The translations under genes were made by a program, and so were the position numbers. From Streptomyces lydicus (GTDB lineage Bacteria; Actinomycetota; Actinomycetes; Streptomycetales; Streptomycetaceae): a stretch of 64,000 nucleotides of DNA. The stretch covers positions 2,294,001-2,358,000 of the forward strand of contig NZ_CP017157.1 in assembly GCF_001729485.1 (NCBI RefSeq). The letters run 5' to 3'. Under the pieces are notes generated by a model that saw nothing but the letters and a program-made list of their open reading frames with translations, searched no databases and was not told where the DNA came from. Of the stretch, positions 1 through 8,558 are shown piece by piece. Numbering within the stretch: the first letter of the stretch is position 1; each line of letters opens with the position of its first letter.

Positions 1-108
1 CCCGACGCGCTCCTTGGCGAGCACGATGCGCTTGCTCTCCCACGTACCGGACTTGGCCTTGACGTGGCGGTCGGTGCCCTCGATGTCCTTGAAGGATCGG
101 ACGATCAC
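1..108 (-). CDS. ectC: L-ectoine synthase, N-terminal part (runs off the window)
   Basis: Only the first 36 codons lie in the window; the rest is beyond position 1. The reverse-strand reading from the GTG at 106-108 begins [20 protein letters not shown], the typical start of ectoine synthase, which cyclises N-gamma-acetyl-diaminobutyrate to the osmolyte ectoine in the cytoplasm. It follows ectB by 47 bp on the same strand, so it should be the third gene of an ectABC(D) operon. The call is secure from sequence and context, although the catalytic cupin residues are outside the window. Confidence 0.93.
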   Translation of the reverse strand, partial: MIVRSFKDIEGTDRHVKAKSGTWESKRIVLAKERVG

Positions 109-155
109 GGTGGGTCGGTGCCTTTCTGTCGAACGTGCAGGAACTCTGACGGGTC

Positions 156-1424
156 TCAGACGCAGTCGCGGACCGCGCGGCCGAGGGTCCGAAGGCCCTC
201 GTCCAGCTCCTCGGGGGTGGTGGTCAGGGCGGGCAGCAGTTTGACGACCTCGCTCTCCGGACCGGAGGTCTCGATCAGCAGGCCCAGCTCGAAGCACCGG
301 GCCGCGATCCGGCCCGCGAGGCTCTTGTCGATGCACTCCAGACCCCACACCAGACCGCGGCCGCGGTACTCGGCGAAGGCGCCCGGGTGCTCCTCGACGA
401 TGGCCTTCAGGTGTGCTTCGACGATCTCACCGCGGGCGAGGGTCTGCTTCTCCATCTGGCCGTCGGCCCAGTAGGTGTCCAGCGCGGCGGCGGCCGTCAC
501 GAAGGCCGGGTTGTTGCCGCGGAACGTGCCGTTGTGCTCGCCGGGCTCCCAGATGTCCAGCTCAGGCTTGAACAGGGTGAGCGCCAGCGGCAGCCCGTAG
601 CCGCTGATCGACTTCGAGACGGTGACGATGTCCGGCACGATGCCCGCCTCCTCGAAGGAGAAGAAGGCACCCGTACGGCCGCAGCCCATCTGGATGTCGT
701 CGACGATCAGCAGCATGTCCCGGCGCTTGCACAGGTCGGCCAGCGCCCGCAGCCACTCGGCGCGGGCCACGTTGATGCCGCCCTCGCCCTGGACCGTCTC
801 CACGATCACCGCGGCGGGCGTGTTCAGGCCGGAACCCTGGTCCTCCAGCAGCCGCTCGAACCACAGGAAGTCCGGGTACGCCCCGTCCAGGTAGTTGTCG
901 AACGGCATCGGGGTGCCGTGCACCAGCGGGATACCGGCGCCGGCCCGCTTCATCGAGTTGCCGGTGACCGCGAGCGCGCCCAGCGACATGCCGTGGAAGG
1001 CGTTGGTGAAGGACACGATCGACTCGCGGCCCTTGACCTTGCGGGCGAGCTTCAGCGCCGCCTCGACCGAGTTGGCGCCCGTCGGCCCGGGGAACATGAC
1101 CTTGTACGGCAGGTCGCGCGGCCGCAGGATGATGTTCTGGAACGACTCCAGGAACGCCCGCTTGGCCGTGGTGGACATGTCCAGGCCGTGGGTGATGCCG
1201 TCCCGCTCGATGTAGTCGATCAGGGCGCGTTTGAGGACCGGGTTGTTGTGTCCGTAGTTGAGCGACCCGGCTCCGGAGAAGAAGTCCAGGTAGGTGTGCC
1301 CGTCCTCGTCGATCAGACGGCTGCCCTGGGCGCGGTCGAAGACGGTGGGCCAGCCACGGCAGTAGCTGCGCACCTCCGACTCCACGGTCTCGAAGACGCT
1401 CAGATCGGGCTGGGTGATGGTCAC
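156..1424 (-). CDS. ectB: diaminobutyrate--2-oxoglutarate transaminase
   Basis: This is a 422-residue class III PLP aminotransferase, the usual length for EctB. It makes L-2,4-diaminobutyrate from aspartate semialdehyde, the first committed step to ectoine. Visible motifs are the [15 protein letters not shown] segment near residue 50, the [18 protein letters not shown] cofactor region near residue 111, the [13 protein letters not shown] motif near residue 240 and the SKSISGYG motif carrying the PLP lysine near residue 269. The ATG at 1424 is the natural start, just before the strongly conserved N-terminal part. It lies 125 bp after ectA and 47 bp before ectC, all on the minus strand. Confidence 0.96.
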   Translation of the reverse strand: MTITQPDLSVFETVESEVRSYCRGWPTVFDRAQGSRLIDEDGHTYLDFFSGAGSLNYGHNNPVLKRALIDYIERDGITHGLDMSTTAKRAFLESFQNIILRPRDLPYKVMFPGPTGANSVEAALKLARKVKGRESIVSFTNAFHGMSLGALAVTGNSMKRAGAGIPLVHGTPMPFDNYLDGAYPDFLWFERLLEDQGSGLNTPAAVIVETVQGEGGINVARAEWLRALADLCKRRDMLLIVDDIQMGCGRTGAFFSFEEAGIVPDIVTVSKSISGYGLPLALTLFKPELDIWEPGEHNGTFRGNNPAFVTAAAALDTYWADGQMEKQTLARGEIVEAHLKAIVEEHPGAFAEYRGRGLVWGLECIDKSLAGRIAARCFELGLLIETSGPESEVVKLLPALTTTPEELDEGLRTLGRAVRDCV

Positions 1425-1549
1425 AGCATGCTCCTGGGAGAGAGTGCGAAGGATGAGGAAGTCTGGGGGCGGGGGTGCCGGCGGCCCTTGTGGGCGGCCG
1501 GATCCGCGGGGCCGGCGCGGCGCCGTCGCCGCGCGGCCCGGGGGCGCTA

Positions 1550-2116
1550 CTACCCGGGGGCAGGGGCGGGAGGCTCGAACGGGCCTATGAGGTGCAGCAC
1601 CTCCGGCTCGTGGCCCTGCTCGGGGAACAGCCCCGCGTCGAAGAGCACCTCGCGCGTGACCGGCACGGAGTGCCGCTCGGCGAAGGACGCGAACAACCTG
1701 TTGGACGCGGCGTTGTCGGGTGTGATGGTGGTCTCGACGTAACGAATGCCCAGCTCGTCCCTGGCGCGGAGCGTCAGCCCGTCCAGGAGTGCGGCCGCCA
1801 GCCCCTTGCCACGGTGCGCGTCGTCGACGGCGATCTGCCAGACGACCAGGGTCTCCGGGCGCTCGGGGCGGAGGTAGCCGGTGAGGAAGGCGGCCGGCTC
1901 GCCCTCCGCGTCGCGGGCGACGACGGAGGTGGCGGCGAAGTCACGACACCACAGCAGGTAGCTGTAGGACGAGTTGAGGTCCAGCGCCTTCGAGTCACGG
2001 GCGATGCGCCAGATCGCTGCCCCGTCCTCCACACGTGGAGTGTCGAGCTTGAAGCCCTCCGGAATTTCTCTGATATCGCTGCGGGCACCTGCATGGTCTG
2101 CTTGTGCGGCGGTCAT
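1550..2116 (-). CDS. ectA: L-2,4-diaminobutyric acid N-acetyltransferase
   Basis: This GNAT-fold acetyltransferase of about 188 residues acetylates diaminobutyrate, the second step of ectoine synthesis. The central VVWQIAVDDAHRGKGLAAAL segment is the acetyl-CoA-binding motif A, followed by the typical TITPDNAASNRLF segment. I chose the ATG at 2116, giving MTAAQADHAG. An in-frame ATG 36 bp upstream would add an unusual hydrophobic stretch and lies in AT-richer leader DNA. No strong Shine-Dalgarno is visible at 2116, so the start is somewhat uncertain. It is the first gene of the ectABC operon, preceded by a long leader region. Confidence 0.93.
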   Translation of the reverse strand: MTAAQADHAGARSDIREIPEGFKLDTPRVEDGAAIWRIARDSKALDLNSSYSYLLWCRDFAATSVVARDAEGEPAAFLTGYLRPERPETLVVWQIAVDDAHRGKGLAAALLDGLTLRARDELGIRYVETTITPDNAASNRLFASFAERHSVPVTREVLFDAGLFPEQGHEPEVLHLIGPFEPPAPAPG

Positions 2117-2601
2117 GCAATTGAATTTACCCAGGCGAAAAGGAAATTGCATCGCGGGCAGGGGTTACGTAAACGAGCTGGATATGTTATCGCGCGGGCG
2201 CGCCTGTGCGTGCGATGTGGCCGAAACTTGTCACGATTTGCCCAGGAGGTTCGGGGCGAAACGGACACGCTGTGTAGTCGGTCACAGGTGCGTAACGCTC
2301 GCGAGATCCGTCCGAATTACGGGATTCGGCACTAGCAAAATCTTGGCGTTTGAGCTGCGGAAAAGCGGGCAGAAGAATACGGGAAGCTATGCTTCCAAGA
2401 AATTGGGAATTCGCCGGTGGAAGACCCCGCGTTGGCCCTATGTAAACCTGTACGGCAAACCCATGACAAGGCCCGCAACACCATGCGCCGCGATTTGGGA
2501 AACCTCCGGGAATGCCCGGCTCCCGGTACCCGCGGCGCCGCGCGGCAAAGACCCCCGGCACCCCGCCCCACCGGCCCGGCCGCGCCGCCTAAAGTGCCTG
2601 T
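2117..2601. other. AT-richer intergenic region upstream of ectA and the amidohydrolase
   Basis: About 485 bp without a convincing gene, with clearly lower GC than its flanks. It must contain the promoter of the minus-strand ectABC operon and that of the plus-strand gene starting at 2602. Reading frames across it are broken or have the wrong codon bias. I see no unambiguous -10/-35 pair. An osmotically regulated ect promoter is expected here from known biology, but the sequence alone does not prove it. Confidence 0.5.
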
Positions 2602-3702
2602 ATGACGTCCAAGAGTGAGGGTGCGGTGCTGCACCTCAAGGGGAGGGTCCTCGTCGGGCCGGACGACGTACGCGACGAGCTGTGGGTGGTCGGCGGTCGT
2701 GTCACCTTCGACCGGCCGGCCATGGCACGCGATGCCACCACGGTGGAGGGCTGGGCACTGCCCGGCCTCGTCGACGCCCACTGCCACGTGGGTCTGGACG
2801 CACACGGCCCGGTGGACGCCCCCACCAGCGAAAAACAGGCGCTCACGGACCGTGACGCCGGCACCCTGCTGATCCGCGACGCGGGGTCGCCCTCCGACAC
2901 CCGCTGGGTCGACGACCGCGAGGACCTCCCGCGGATCATCCGGGCCGGCCGCCACATCGCCCGTACCAAGCGCTACATCCGCAACTACGCGCACGAGATC
3001 GAACCCGAGGACCTGGTCGCCTACGTCGCCCAGGAGGCTCGCCGCGGCGACGGCTGGGTCAAACTCGTCGGCGACTGGATCGACCGCTCCACCGGCGACC
3101 TGTCCGCCTGCTGGCCCCGGGGCGCGGTCGAGGCGGCCATCGCCGAGGCGCACCGGCTCGGCGCCCGGGTGACCGCGCACTGCTTCGCCGAGGAGTCCCT
3201 CGCGCCCCTCGTCGAGGCCGGCATCGACTGCATCGAGCACGCCACCGGCCTCACCGAGGACACCATCCCGCTGTTCGCCGAACGCGGCGTCGCGATCGTC
3301 CCCACTCTGATCAACATCGCCACGTTCCCGCAGCTCGCGGCCGGTGGCCAGGCGAAATACCCGCGCTGGGCGGACCACATGCGCCGCCTCCACGAACGCC
3401 GCTACGAGACCGTGCGGGCCGCCTACGACGCCGGTGTGCCGGTCTTCGCCGGCACCGACGCCGGCGGCTCGCTGGCCCACGGCCTGGTCGCCGAGGAGGT
3501 CCTCGAACTGACCCGGGCCGGCCTGCCCGCCGTCGCCGCCCTCTCCGCCACCACCTGGGGCGCCAGGGACTGGCTCGGCCGCCCGGGCCTCACCGAGGGC
3601 GCCTCCGCCGACCTCGTGGTCTACGAGAGCGATCCGCGCGAGGACGTACGCGTCCTGGCGGCCCCGCGCAGGGTCGTCCTGCGCGGGCAGGTGGTCGGCT
3701 AG
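2602..3702 (+). CDS. amidohydrolase family protein (imidazolonepropionase-like)
   Basis: A 366-residue metal-dependent hydrolase of the amidohydrolase superfamily. The first metal site is the LPGLVDAHCHVG motif near residue 55. Later metal ligands are suggested by the TAHCFAEES histidine near residue 193, the IDCIEHATG histidine near residue 213 and the FAGTDAGGSLAHG aspartate near residue 287. The C-terminal ASADLVVYESDP segment is the typical return to the small beta domain. The substrate cannot be read from sequence; relatives act on dipeptides, cyclic amides or N-acyl groups. The start follows ectA divergently after a long intergenic region. A 9-bp stem hairpin lies just beyond the stop. 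Confidence 0.85.
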   Translation: MTSKSEGAVLHLKGRVLVGPDDVRDELWVVGGRVTFDRPAMARDATTVEGWALPGLVDAHCHVGLDAHGPVDAPTSEKQALTDRDAGTLLIRDAGSPSDTRWVDDREDLPRIIRAGRHIARTKRYIRNYAHEIEPEDLVAYVAQEARRGDGWVKLVGDWIDRSTGDLSACWPRGAVEAAIAEAHRLGARVTAHCFAEESLAPLVEAGIDCIEHATGLTEDTIPLFAERGVAIVPTLINIATFPQLAAGGQAKYPRWADHMRRLHERRYETVRAAYDAGVPVFAGTDAGGSLAHGLVAEEVLELTRAGLPAVAALSATTWGARDWLGRPGLTEGASADLVVYESDPREDVRVLAAPRRVVLRGQVVG

Positions 3703-3726
3703 CGGGCCGGGCCTCCGCGGGGCTCC

Positions 3727-3749
3727 GGGGCGGCGCACGGCGCCGCCCC
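3727..3749 (+). terminator. hairpin terminator after the amidohydrolase gene
   Basis: Perfect 9-bp arms (GGGGCGGCG and CGCCGCCCC) around a 5-nt loop, 24 bp after the stop codon of the amidohydrolase gene. There is no U-tract, as is usual for Streptomyces terminators. Confidence 0.6.
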
Positions 3750-4004
3750 GATCCGGGGACCGGGGGAACGAGGTCGGTCAACCCGGGTCACCCGTGCGGT
3801 GGGGCGGCTGTGACGCGAGAGCCGCACCGTGCCGCAGGAATCGAATGCAAACGCGAAAACCACCCTTTGGGATGAACTGACCACGCGTGGCTCCCCGTTC
3901 ACCCTCCGTGCGGACACGATGTGCGGGTCGAGGTCGTCGGCCCGCGTGATGTCCCCCATTGGCGCGGCCGGCGGCTCCATCTCTCTTGTGGGGGTTCCAC
4001 ACAC

Positions 4005-5021
4005 GTGTCCACCAGTCCCACCCACTCCGGCATGCCCAGGCGCCTCGCCGCGACCCTCGTCGCCACGGCCCTGACGGCCGGTCCCGCCGTCCTGCTCGGC
4101 GCCGCGCCCGCCCACGCCACCGGCGACCACGGCCCGGCCCGCGGCACGTCCGGCGCGGTCGTGCTGCGCGCCGGCCTGAACGTCGGCCTGCTCAACAAGA
4201 CGCTCGACGTCCCGTTGAACGCCGTCCTCAACGAGGTGCACGCCCCGGCCTCCGCGAACAAGACCGCGCTCACCGTCAACCTCGACGGCATCGGGCACGG
4301 CAAGCCGTTCAGCGTGCTGCGCGCCGACGTCGCCACCGCACGGGCCACCGCGGACCACCGCAAGGCCGAGGGCTACGCCAACCTCGTGCACGCCGAGGTG
4401 CATCTGCCGGGCCTGCCGCTGCTGTCCCTGATCGAGGTCCAGCAGGTCACCGCCACCGCGGTGTGCGAGGCCGGCAAGGCGCCCCGCGCCACGTCGAACG
4501 TGCTGGGCAGCGTCCGCGTCCTGGGCAAGAAGGTCACGCTCACGGCGGGCGGGACGACGGAGGTGAAGGTGCCCGGCGTGGGCGAGGTGCGGCTCGACCT
4601 GTCGAAGCGGAGCACCACGGCCAGGAAGGCCGCCGCCACCGCGCTCGACCTGAACGTCTCCGTCAACCCCCTGAAGCTCAACGTCGCCGACGTCCGCGGA
4701 CGGGTCACGCTCGCCCAGGCCACCTGCACCACCCCGGGCGGCAAGACACCCCGTCCGGGCGGCTCCGGCGGCACCGGCGGCGGTCAGCCGCAACCCAGCG
4801 GCGGCACCCGGCCGGCCGGGGACAGCAAGCCGGCCGGCGGCAAGGACACCCAGGTCAACCAGCCGGGCTCCCGGCCGAGCACCCAGAACCTCGCCGAAAC
4901 CGGCGGCAGCTCGGCCACGCCGTACCTCGCCGGCGGCGCGGCCCTGCTCGTCGTCGCGGGCGCCGGCTCGATGGTCTACGCCCGCCGCCGTACCGCCGCC
5001 CGGCAGACCGGGCGCGGCTGA
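4005..5021 (+). CDS. SCO1860-type LAETG sortase-anchored surface protein
   Basis: A secreted protein of about 338 residues, rich in Ala, Gly and Thr. An N-terminal signal peptide (MPRRLAATLVATALTAG to an AHA site) is followed by a long body with alternating small residues, then a Gly/Pro/Lys-rich spacer and a C-terminal LAETG motif, a hydrophobic span and an ARRR tail. That is a complete class E/F-type sortase sorting signal, so the product should be covalently attached to peptidoglycan. The GTG at 4005 has a G-rich upstream stretch; the in-frame ATG at 4032 would give a shorter signal peptide and is possible. It resembles the conserved SCO1860 family. The function is unknown. Confidence 0.82.
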   Translation: MSTSPTHSGMPRRLAATLVATALTAGPAVLLGAAPAHATGDHGPARGTSGAVVLRAGLNVGLLNKTLDVPLNAVLNEVHAPASANKTALTVNLDGIGHGKPFSVLRADVATARATADHRKAEGYANLVHAEVHLPGLPLLSLIEVQQVTATAVCEAGKAPRATSNVLGSVRVLGKKVTLTAGGTTEVKVPGVGEVRLDLSKRSTTARKAAATALDLNVSVNPLKLNVADVRGRVTLAQATCTTPGGKTPRPGGSGGTGGGQPQPSGGTRPAGDSKPAGGKDTQVNQPGSRPSTQNLAETGGSSATPYLAGGAALLVVAGAGSMVYARRRTAARQTGRG

Positions 5022-5095
5022 CAGCCCCGTACCCCGGGCCGGCGCTGTGGGGGCGCCGCCCCGGGGTACGGCCCCGTATGACCTACGGGGCGGAC

Positions 5096-6223
5096 CTACC
5101 GGGGCCCGTCGGCCCCGACGAGCACCTCGGCCAGCGCCGCGGTGAAGCGGTCCGTGGTGGCCCGGTCGCGCACCGCGAGCCGCAGCCAGTCCGGGCCCAG
5201 CCCCGGGAAGGAGTCGCCGCGGCGCACCGCGAAGCCGCGGGCCCGCAGCCCGGCCCGTACCTCCGCCGCCCCGGGCAGGCGGACCAGCACGAACGGTCCC
5301 GCCGCCGGGCCGGCCACCCGGATCTGCCGGAACCCGGCCAGCCGGGACAGCAGATGCGCGCGGTCCGCGGCGATCTGCCCGGCCGCCGCGTCCGCCTCCG
5401 CCAGGGCCGCGGGCGCGCTGCACGCCTCGGCGGCGGCCAGCGCGGGGCTGGAGACCGGCCACAGCGGCTGGGCCCGCTCCAGCGCGGTGACGGTCTCCGG
5501 GGCGGCCAGCACATAGCCGATCCGCAGCCCCGCCAGGCCCCAGGTCTTCGTCAGGCTGCGCAGCACGACCAGGCCCGGCAGGTCCGTGCGGCCGGCCAGC
5601 GACTCCTGTTCGCCGGGCACCGCGTCCATGAACGCCTCGTCCACCACGAGCGTCCGGCCGGGCCGCGCCAGACGGGCCAGCGTCGCCGCCGGGTGGAGCA
5701 CGGAGGTCGGGTTGGTCGGGTTGCCGACGACGACCAGGTCGGCGTCCTCGGGCACCGCGCCGGGGTCCAGCCGGAAGCCGTCGCGCTCGGTGAGCAGGAC
5801 CCGCCCGACGTCGTGCCCGGCGTCCCGCAGGGCCGCCTCGGGCTCGGTGAACTGCGGATGCACCACCACCGGCCGCACCGCCCGCACCGCGCGGGCGAGC
5901 AGCACGAACGCCTCCGCCGCCCCCGACGTCAGCAGCACCCGCCCGGCGGGCAGGCCGTGCCGCTCCGCGACCGCCCGGCGGGCCGCGCGGCCGTCGGGGT
6001 AGGCGGCGAGCGAGTCCAGCGACGCGGCGATCCGGGCCTTGAGCCAGGCCGGGGGAGTGCCGGTGCGGACATTGACCGCCAGGTCCGTCAGGTCGCCCGC
6101 GCCGTCCGCCGCGCGCACCTCGGCGTCACCGTGGTGCCGCAGATCGGGCTCGGGGGAGGGGCCCACCCCGTGCGGCGGGCGGACGTCGGGTGCGGGGAGG
6201 GCGGAGTCGGTGGAGAGCGGCAT
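5096..6223 (-). CDS. cobC: Rv2231c/CobC-like PLP aminotransferase (threonine-phosphate decarboxylase type)
   Basis: A 375-residue fold-type I PLP enzyme, histidinol-phosphate-aminotransferase-like. The LAVNVRTGTPPAWLK start, AAYPDGRAARRAVAERHG segment, VVVGNPTNPTS motif and SLTKTWGLAGLRIGY motif, which contains the PLP lysine, are all present. In cobalamin synthesis this family supplies the aminopropanol-phosphate arm of the nucleotide loop. The ATG at 6223 sits 2 bp beyond the cbiX-like stop, so the genes are almost certainly cotranscribed. It is the last gene of the minus-strand cobalamin cluster. The exact reaction (decarboxylase or transaminase) is inferred from context. Confidence 0.85.
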   Translation of the reverse strand: MPLSTDSALPAPDVRPPHGVGPSPEPDLRHHGDAEVRAADGAGDLTDLAVNVRTGTPPAWLKARIAASLDSLAAYPDGRAARRAVAERHGLPAGRVLLTSGAAEAFVLLARAVRAVRPVVVHPQFTEPEAALRDAGHDVGRVLLTERDGFRLDPGAVPEDADLVVVGNPTNPTSVLHPAATLARLARPGRTLVVDEAFMDAVPGEQESLAGRTDLPGLVVLRSLTKTWGLAGLRIGYVLAAPETVTALERAQPLWPVSSPALAAAEACSAPAALAEADAAAGQIAADRAHLLSRLAGFRQIRVAGPAAGPFVLVRLPGAAEVRAGLRARGFAVRRGDSFPGLGPDWLRLAVRDRATTDRFTAALAEVLVGADGPR

Positions 6224-6225
6224 GG

Positions 6226-7137
6226 TCAGCGGTCTCCGGCGCCGGCGGTGGCCGGGGCGGACTCCCGGGCCGTGCGGTGCGTGCCCCGGGCGTCCCCCGC
6301 CGCCGCCCGGGGACCGTCCGCCACGGCCTCGTGGTAGCGCTCCATGACCACCTCGGCCACCTCCGGCCCGGCGCCGAGGGTGTGCGCCCCGTACACCTCG
6401 ATGTCGGGGTGTGCCGCGGCCCAGCCCTCGGCCTGCATGCACAGCCGCTCGAACAGCCCGCCGGCGAAGAGGAAGTACGGCGCGACCACGACCCGGCCCG
6501 GTCCGCCCGCGGCCGGGGCCGCGGCGGCCAGTGTCCGGCACCGGTCCAGGCCGGCCGGCACATCGGGCGCCGCCTGACTCACGAAGGCGGTCTCCACCCC
6601 CGCGAAGCCGCGCCCCTCCCACAGCAGCCGCGCGGCCCGGGCCACCTCGGCGTTGGCGTACGGATCGCTCGCCCCGCGCCCCACCAGCAGCACCGTCGTA
6701 CGGGCGCGGTCCAGCGGGGTGCGGGCGCCCTCGCCGAGCGCCTCGTCCAGCCGCCGTTCCATGGCGTCGAGCAGGCGCGGATGCGGCCCCAGTTCGGCCC
6801 CGCAGGTGTGGCCGAGCCCGGGGTGGCGCCGCACGGCCCGCTCCAGCGCCGCGGCCAGCGGCTGGGCCACCGGCCCGGTCGGGGCCAGCAGCAGCGGTAC
6901 GGCGACCACGTGGGACGCGCCCCGCGCCACCAGTTCGCCGACCGCGTCGCCGAGCGGCAGCGGCGCACCCGGACCGTCCGGCGCGGCCTGGGTGCCGGGT
7001 GTGCCGAAGAAGCCGCCGGCGACGGGTACTTCGGGGTGGCGCGCGTCGAGCCCGCGCACCAGCGCGCGCAGGGCCTCGGCCCCGTCTTCGTCACGGGTGC
7101 CGTAACCGGCGATGAGCAGGGCGGGAGGGGTGGTCAC
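6226..7137 (-). CDS. cbiX: CbiX/SirB-type sirohydrochlorin chelatase
   Basis: A 303-residue protein with two CbiX-like halves, as in long-form chelatases. The first half starts with ALLIAGYGTRDEDG and contains SHVVAVPLLLAPTGP. The second contains TTVLLVGRGASDPYAN and RVVVAPYFLFAGGLFERL. This family inserts cobalt, or iron, into sirohydrochlorin at the start of the corrin pathway. A typical active-site histidine near the first strand is replaced here by GYGTRD, so the metal ligands may come from the second half. It overlaps cobE by 4 bp (ATGA) and is 2 bp from cobC, indicating translational coupling. Confidence 0.82.
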   Translation of the reverse strand: MTTPPALLIAGYGTRDEDGAEALRALVRGLDARHPEVPVAGGFFGTPGTQAAPDGPGAPLPLGDAVGELVARGASHVVAVPLLLAPTGPVAQPLAAALERAVRRHPGLGHTCGAELGPHPRLLDAMERRLDEALGEGARTPLDRARTTVLLVGRGASDPYANAEVARAARLLWEGRGFAGVETAFVSQAAPDVPAGLDRCRTLAAAAPAAGGPGRVVVAPYFLFAGGLFERLCMQAEGWAAAHPDIEVYGAHTLGAGPEVAEVVMERYHEAVADGPRAAAGDARGTHRTARESAPATAGAGDR

Positions 7138-7769
7138 TGGGTCTCCTTGGTGCCGGTGGGTTCGCGCTCGGGCGCCGTGTCGCCGATGACCGCCGTCCGC
7201 CGATCCGGGCCACGGCGGGGTGGGTTGGGGGAGGTCATGACGATATCGGCAGCGGGCGAGGAGCCTGCGGGTGCTCCCTCCCTACCAGCGGTAAGGGCAC
7301 CGTTGTCCGTTACTGCCGGCCCGGCGAGGGCACACGTGGCGCGGGCCGGCCCGACCCGCGGCACCGACTTCCGCTTGCCGGCGATCAGTTGGGCGCCCGG
7401 CCCGGCGGCCAGCAGCGCGGCCGCCTCGGCGACGCTCGGCGTCCCCACGGCGGCGGCCGCCGCCGCGGACGGATCCGGCACCCGTACGGCCGCCAGCGCC
7501 GTCGCCGGGAACGCCCGCAGCGGCACACCGAGCCGCCGTGCCGCCCCGATCAGACCGGGTTCGGAGGACTTGGCGGTCACCGTCGCCAGCGCCCTGACCG
7601 GCCGGTCCGCGCACCCCGCCGCGGCGAGGGCGGCCTCGACCAGCTCCACGACCTCGGAGACCGCCACGCCTCGGCTCGCGCCCACCCCCACGACCAGCGG
7701 CGCGGGCTCCCCGGGCGGCGGGCCGGGGGCCCGGGCCGGTTCGCCGGCCACCCGGCCCCTCACTGCCAT
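7134..7769 (-). CDS. cobE: CobE/CbiG C-terminal domain protein
   Basis: A 211-residue protein matching the CobE/CbiG-C fold. Diagnostic stretches are LVVGVGASRGVAVSEVVEL near residue 25, ATVTAKSSEPGLIGAARRLG near residue 62 and a VGTPSVAEAAALLAAG motif near residue 108, followed by a KRKS segment. The domain takes part in corrin ring contraction or cobalt handling and is often fused to CbiG or CobJ. Here it is free-standing with a Pro/Arg-rich C-terminal tail of low complexity. It overlaps the cbiX-like gene by 4 bp and starts 75 bp after the VOC-protein gene. Confidence 0.75.
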   Translation of the reverse strand: MAVRGRVAGEPARAPGPPPGEPAPLVVGVGASRGVAVSEVVELVEAALAAAGCADRPVRALATVTAKSSEPGLIGAARRLGVPLRAFPATALAAVRVPDPSAAAAAAVGTPSVAEAAALLAAGPGAQLIAGKRKSVPRVGPARATCALAGPAVTDNGALTAGREGAPAGSSPAADIVMTSPNPPRRGPDRRTAVIGDTAPEREPTGTKETQ

Positions 7770-7843
7770 CCCTTCACAGCTGTCTCCTCAGCACTGTCTC
7801 CGCACCACTGTCCCTGCACCACTGTCCCCGCACGGACTCCTCC

Positions 7844-8539
7844 TCACAGCGCGACGGCTCCCCGGCCGAAGGCGACCCGGCCGTGCCGGCCGGCCAGCAC
7901 GGCGGTCAGCCGGGGGCCGGGGCCGGCGGCGACCGGCGGGCCGGGCCAGGGGGCGCCGAGCGCCGCCAGTTCGGCGCGCACCGCGGCCGGTTCGGGATGC
8001 GTCGCGGTGAGCGAGACCAGGGGGAGCGTGGGGAGTCCGGCGGCGGCCGGGTGCGGGGTGGTGCCCCAGTCGAGCAGGAACGGCGTCAGCCACACCCCCG
8101 CGGACTCCCCGCCCGCGGGGCCGCCGCCCGCGCCCGGTGGCGTCAGCCGCCAGCTGAGCGGGGTGCCGTCCGGGGCCCGGCGGGACATCTCCGCCGGGTC
8201 CCCGGGGTCGTAGCCGTGGGCGCGGGCCGCCGCGACCCGGGCGGCGATGCCGGTGACCCGAACCGCCCAGGTCACCAGCCGCGGCCCGGGCAGCGCGTCG
8301 ATGCCGAACCACCGCGGGGCCGGCGGCACGGGCTGCCCGGGGTCGGGGCCGATGATCTCGAAGTACGCCCCGCCGCCCAGGCCCAGCAGATGGTTGCGGG
8401 TGCCCCGGCCGGGGTGGCTGCCACCGCTCACCGGCCGTACGCCGGTGAGCCGGGCCACCTCGTCGACGGTGCGCTCCAGGTGGGGCGTGGCGTACACGAG
8501 GTGGTCGAGCACCGCGGCGGGGCCCGCCGCGGTGCTCAT
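7844..8539 (-). CDS. VOC/glyoxalase-like domain protein in the cobalamin cluster
   Basis: A protein of about 231 residues with the LDHLVYATPHLERTVDEV start typical of glyoxalase-like (VOC superfamily) proteins. Next come GGSHPGRGTRNHLLGLGGG and an AYFEIIGPDPGQ metal-ligand region. The C-terminal half has a second beta-alpha repeat. I chose the ATG at 8539, giving MSTAAGPAAVLDHLVYA. It lies between cobB and cobE on the same strand, 19 bp from cobB. A role in cobalamin synthesis is not established; it may simply ride in the operon. Substrate unknown. Confidence 0.78.
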   Translation of the reverse strand: MSTAAGPAAVLDHLVYATPHLERTVDEVARLTGVRPVSGGSHPGRGTRNHLLGLGGGAYFEIIGPDPGQPVPPAPRWFGIDALPGPRLVTWAVRVTGIAARVAAARAHGYDPGDPAEMSRRAPDGTPLSWRLTPPGAGGGPAGGESAGVWLTPFLLDWGTTPHPAAAGLPTLPLVSLTATHPEPAAVRAELAALGAPWPGPPVAAGPGPRLTAVLAGRHGRVAFGRGAVAL

Positions 8540-8558
8540 CGCGCGGCCCCGGCGGCGG

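Noticed and set aside
387..1742. Long plus-strand frame opposite ectB
   Set aside because: It is an antisense shadow with no start signal; ectB on the other strand is certain.
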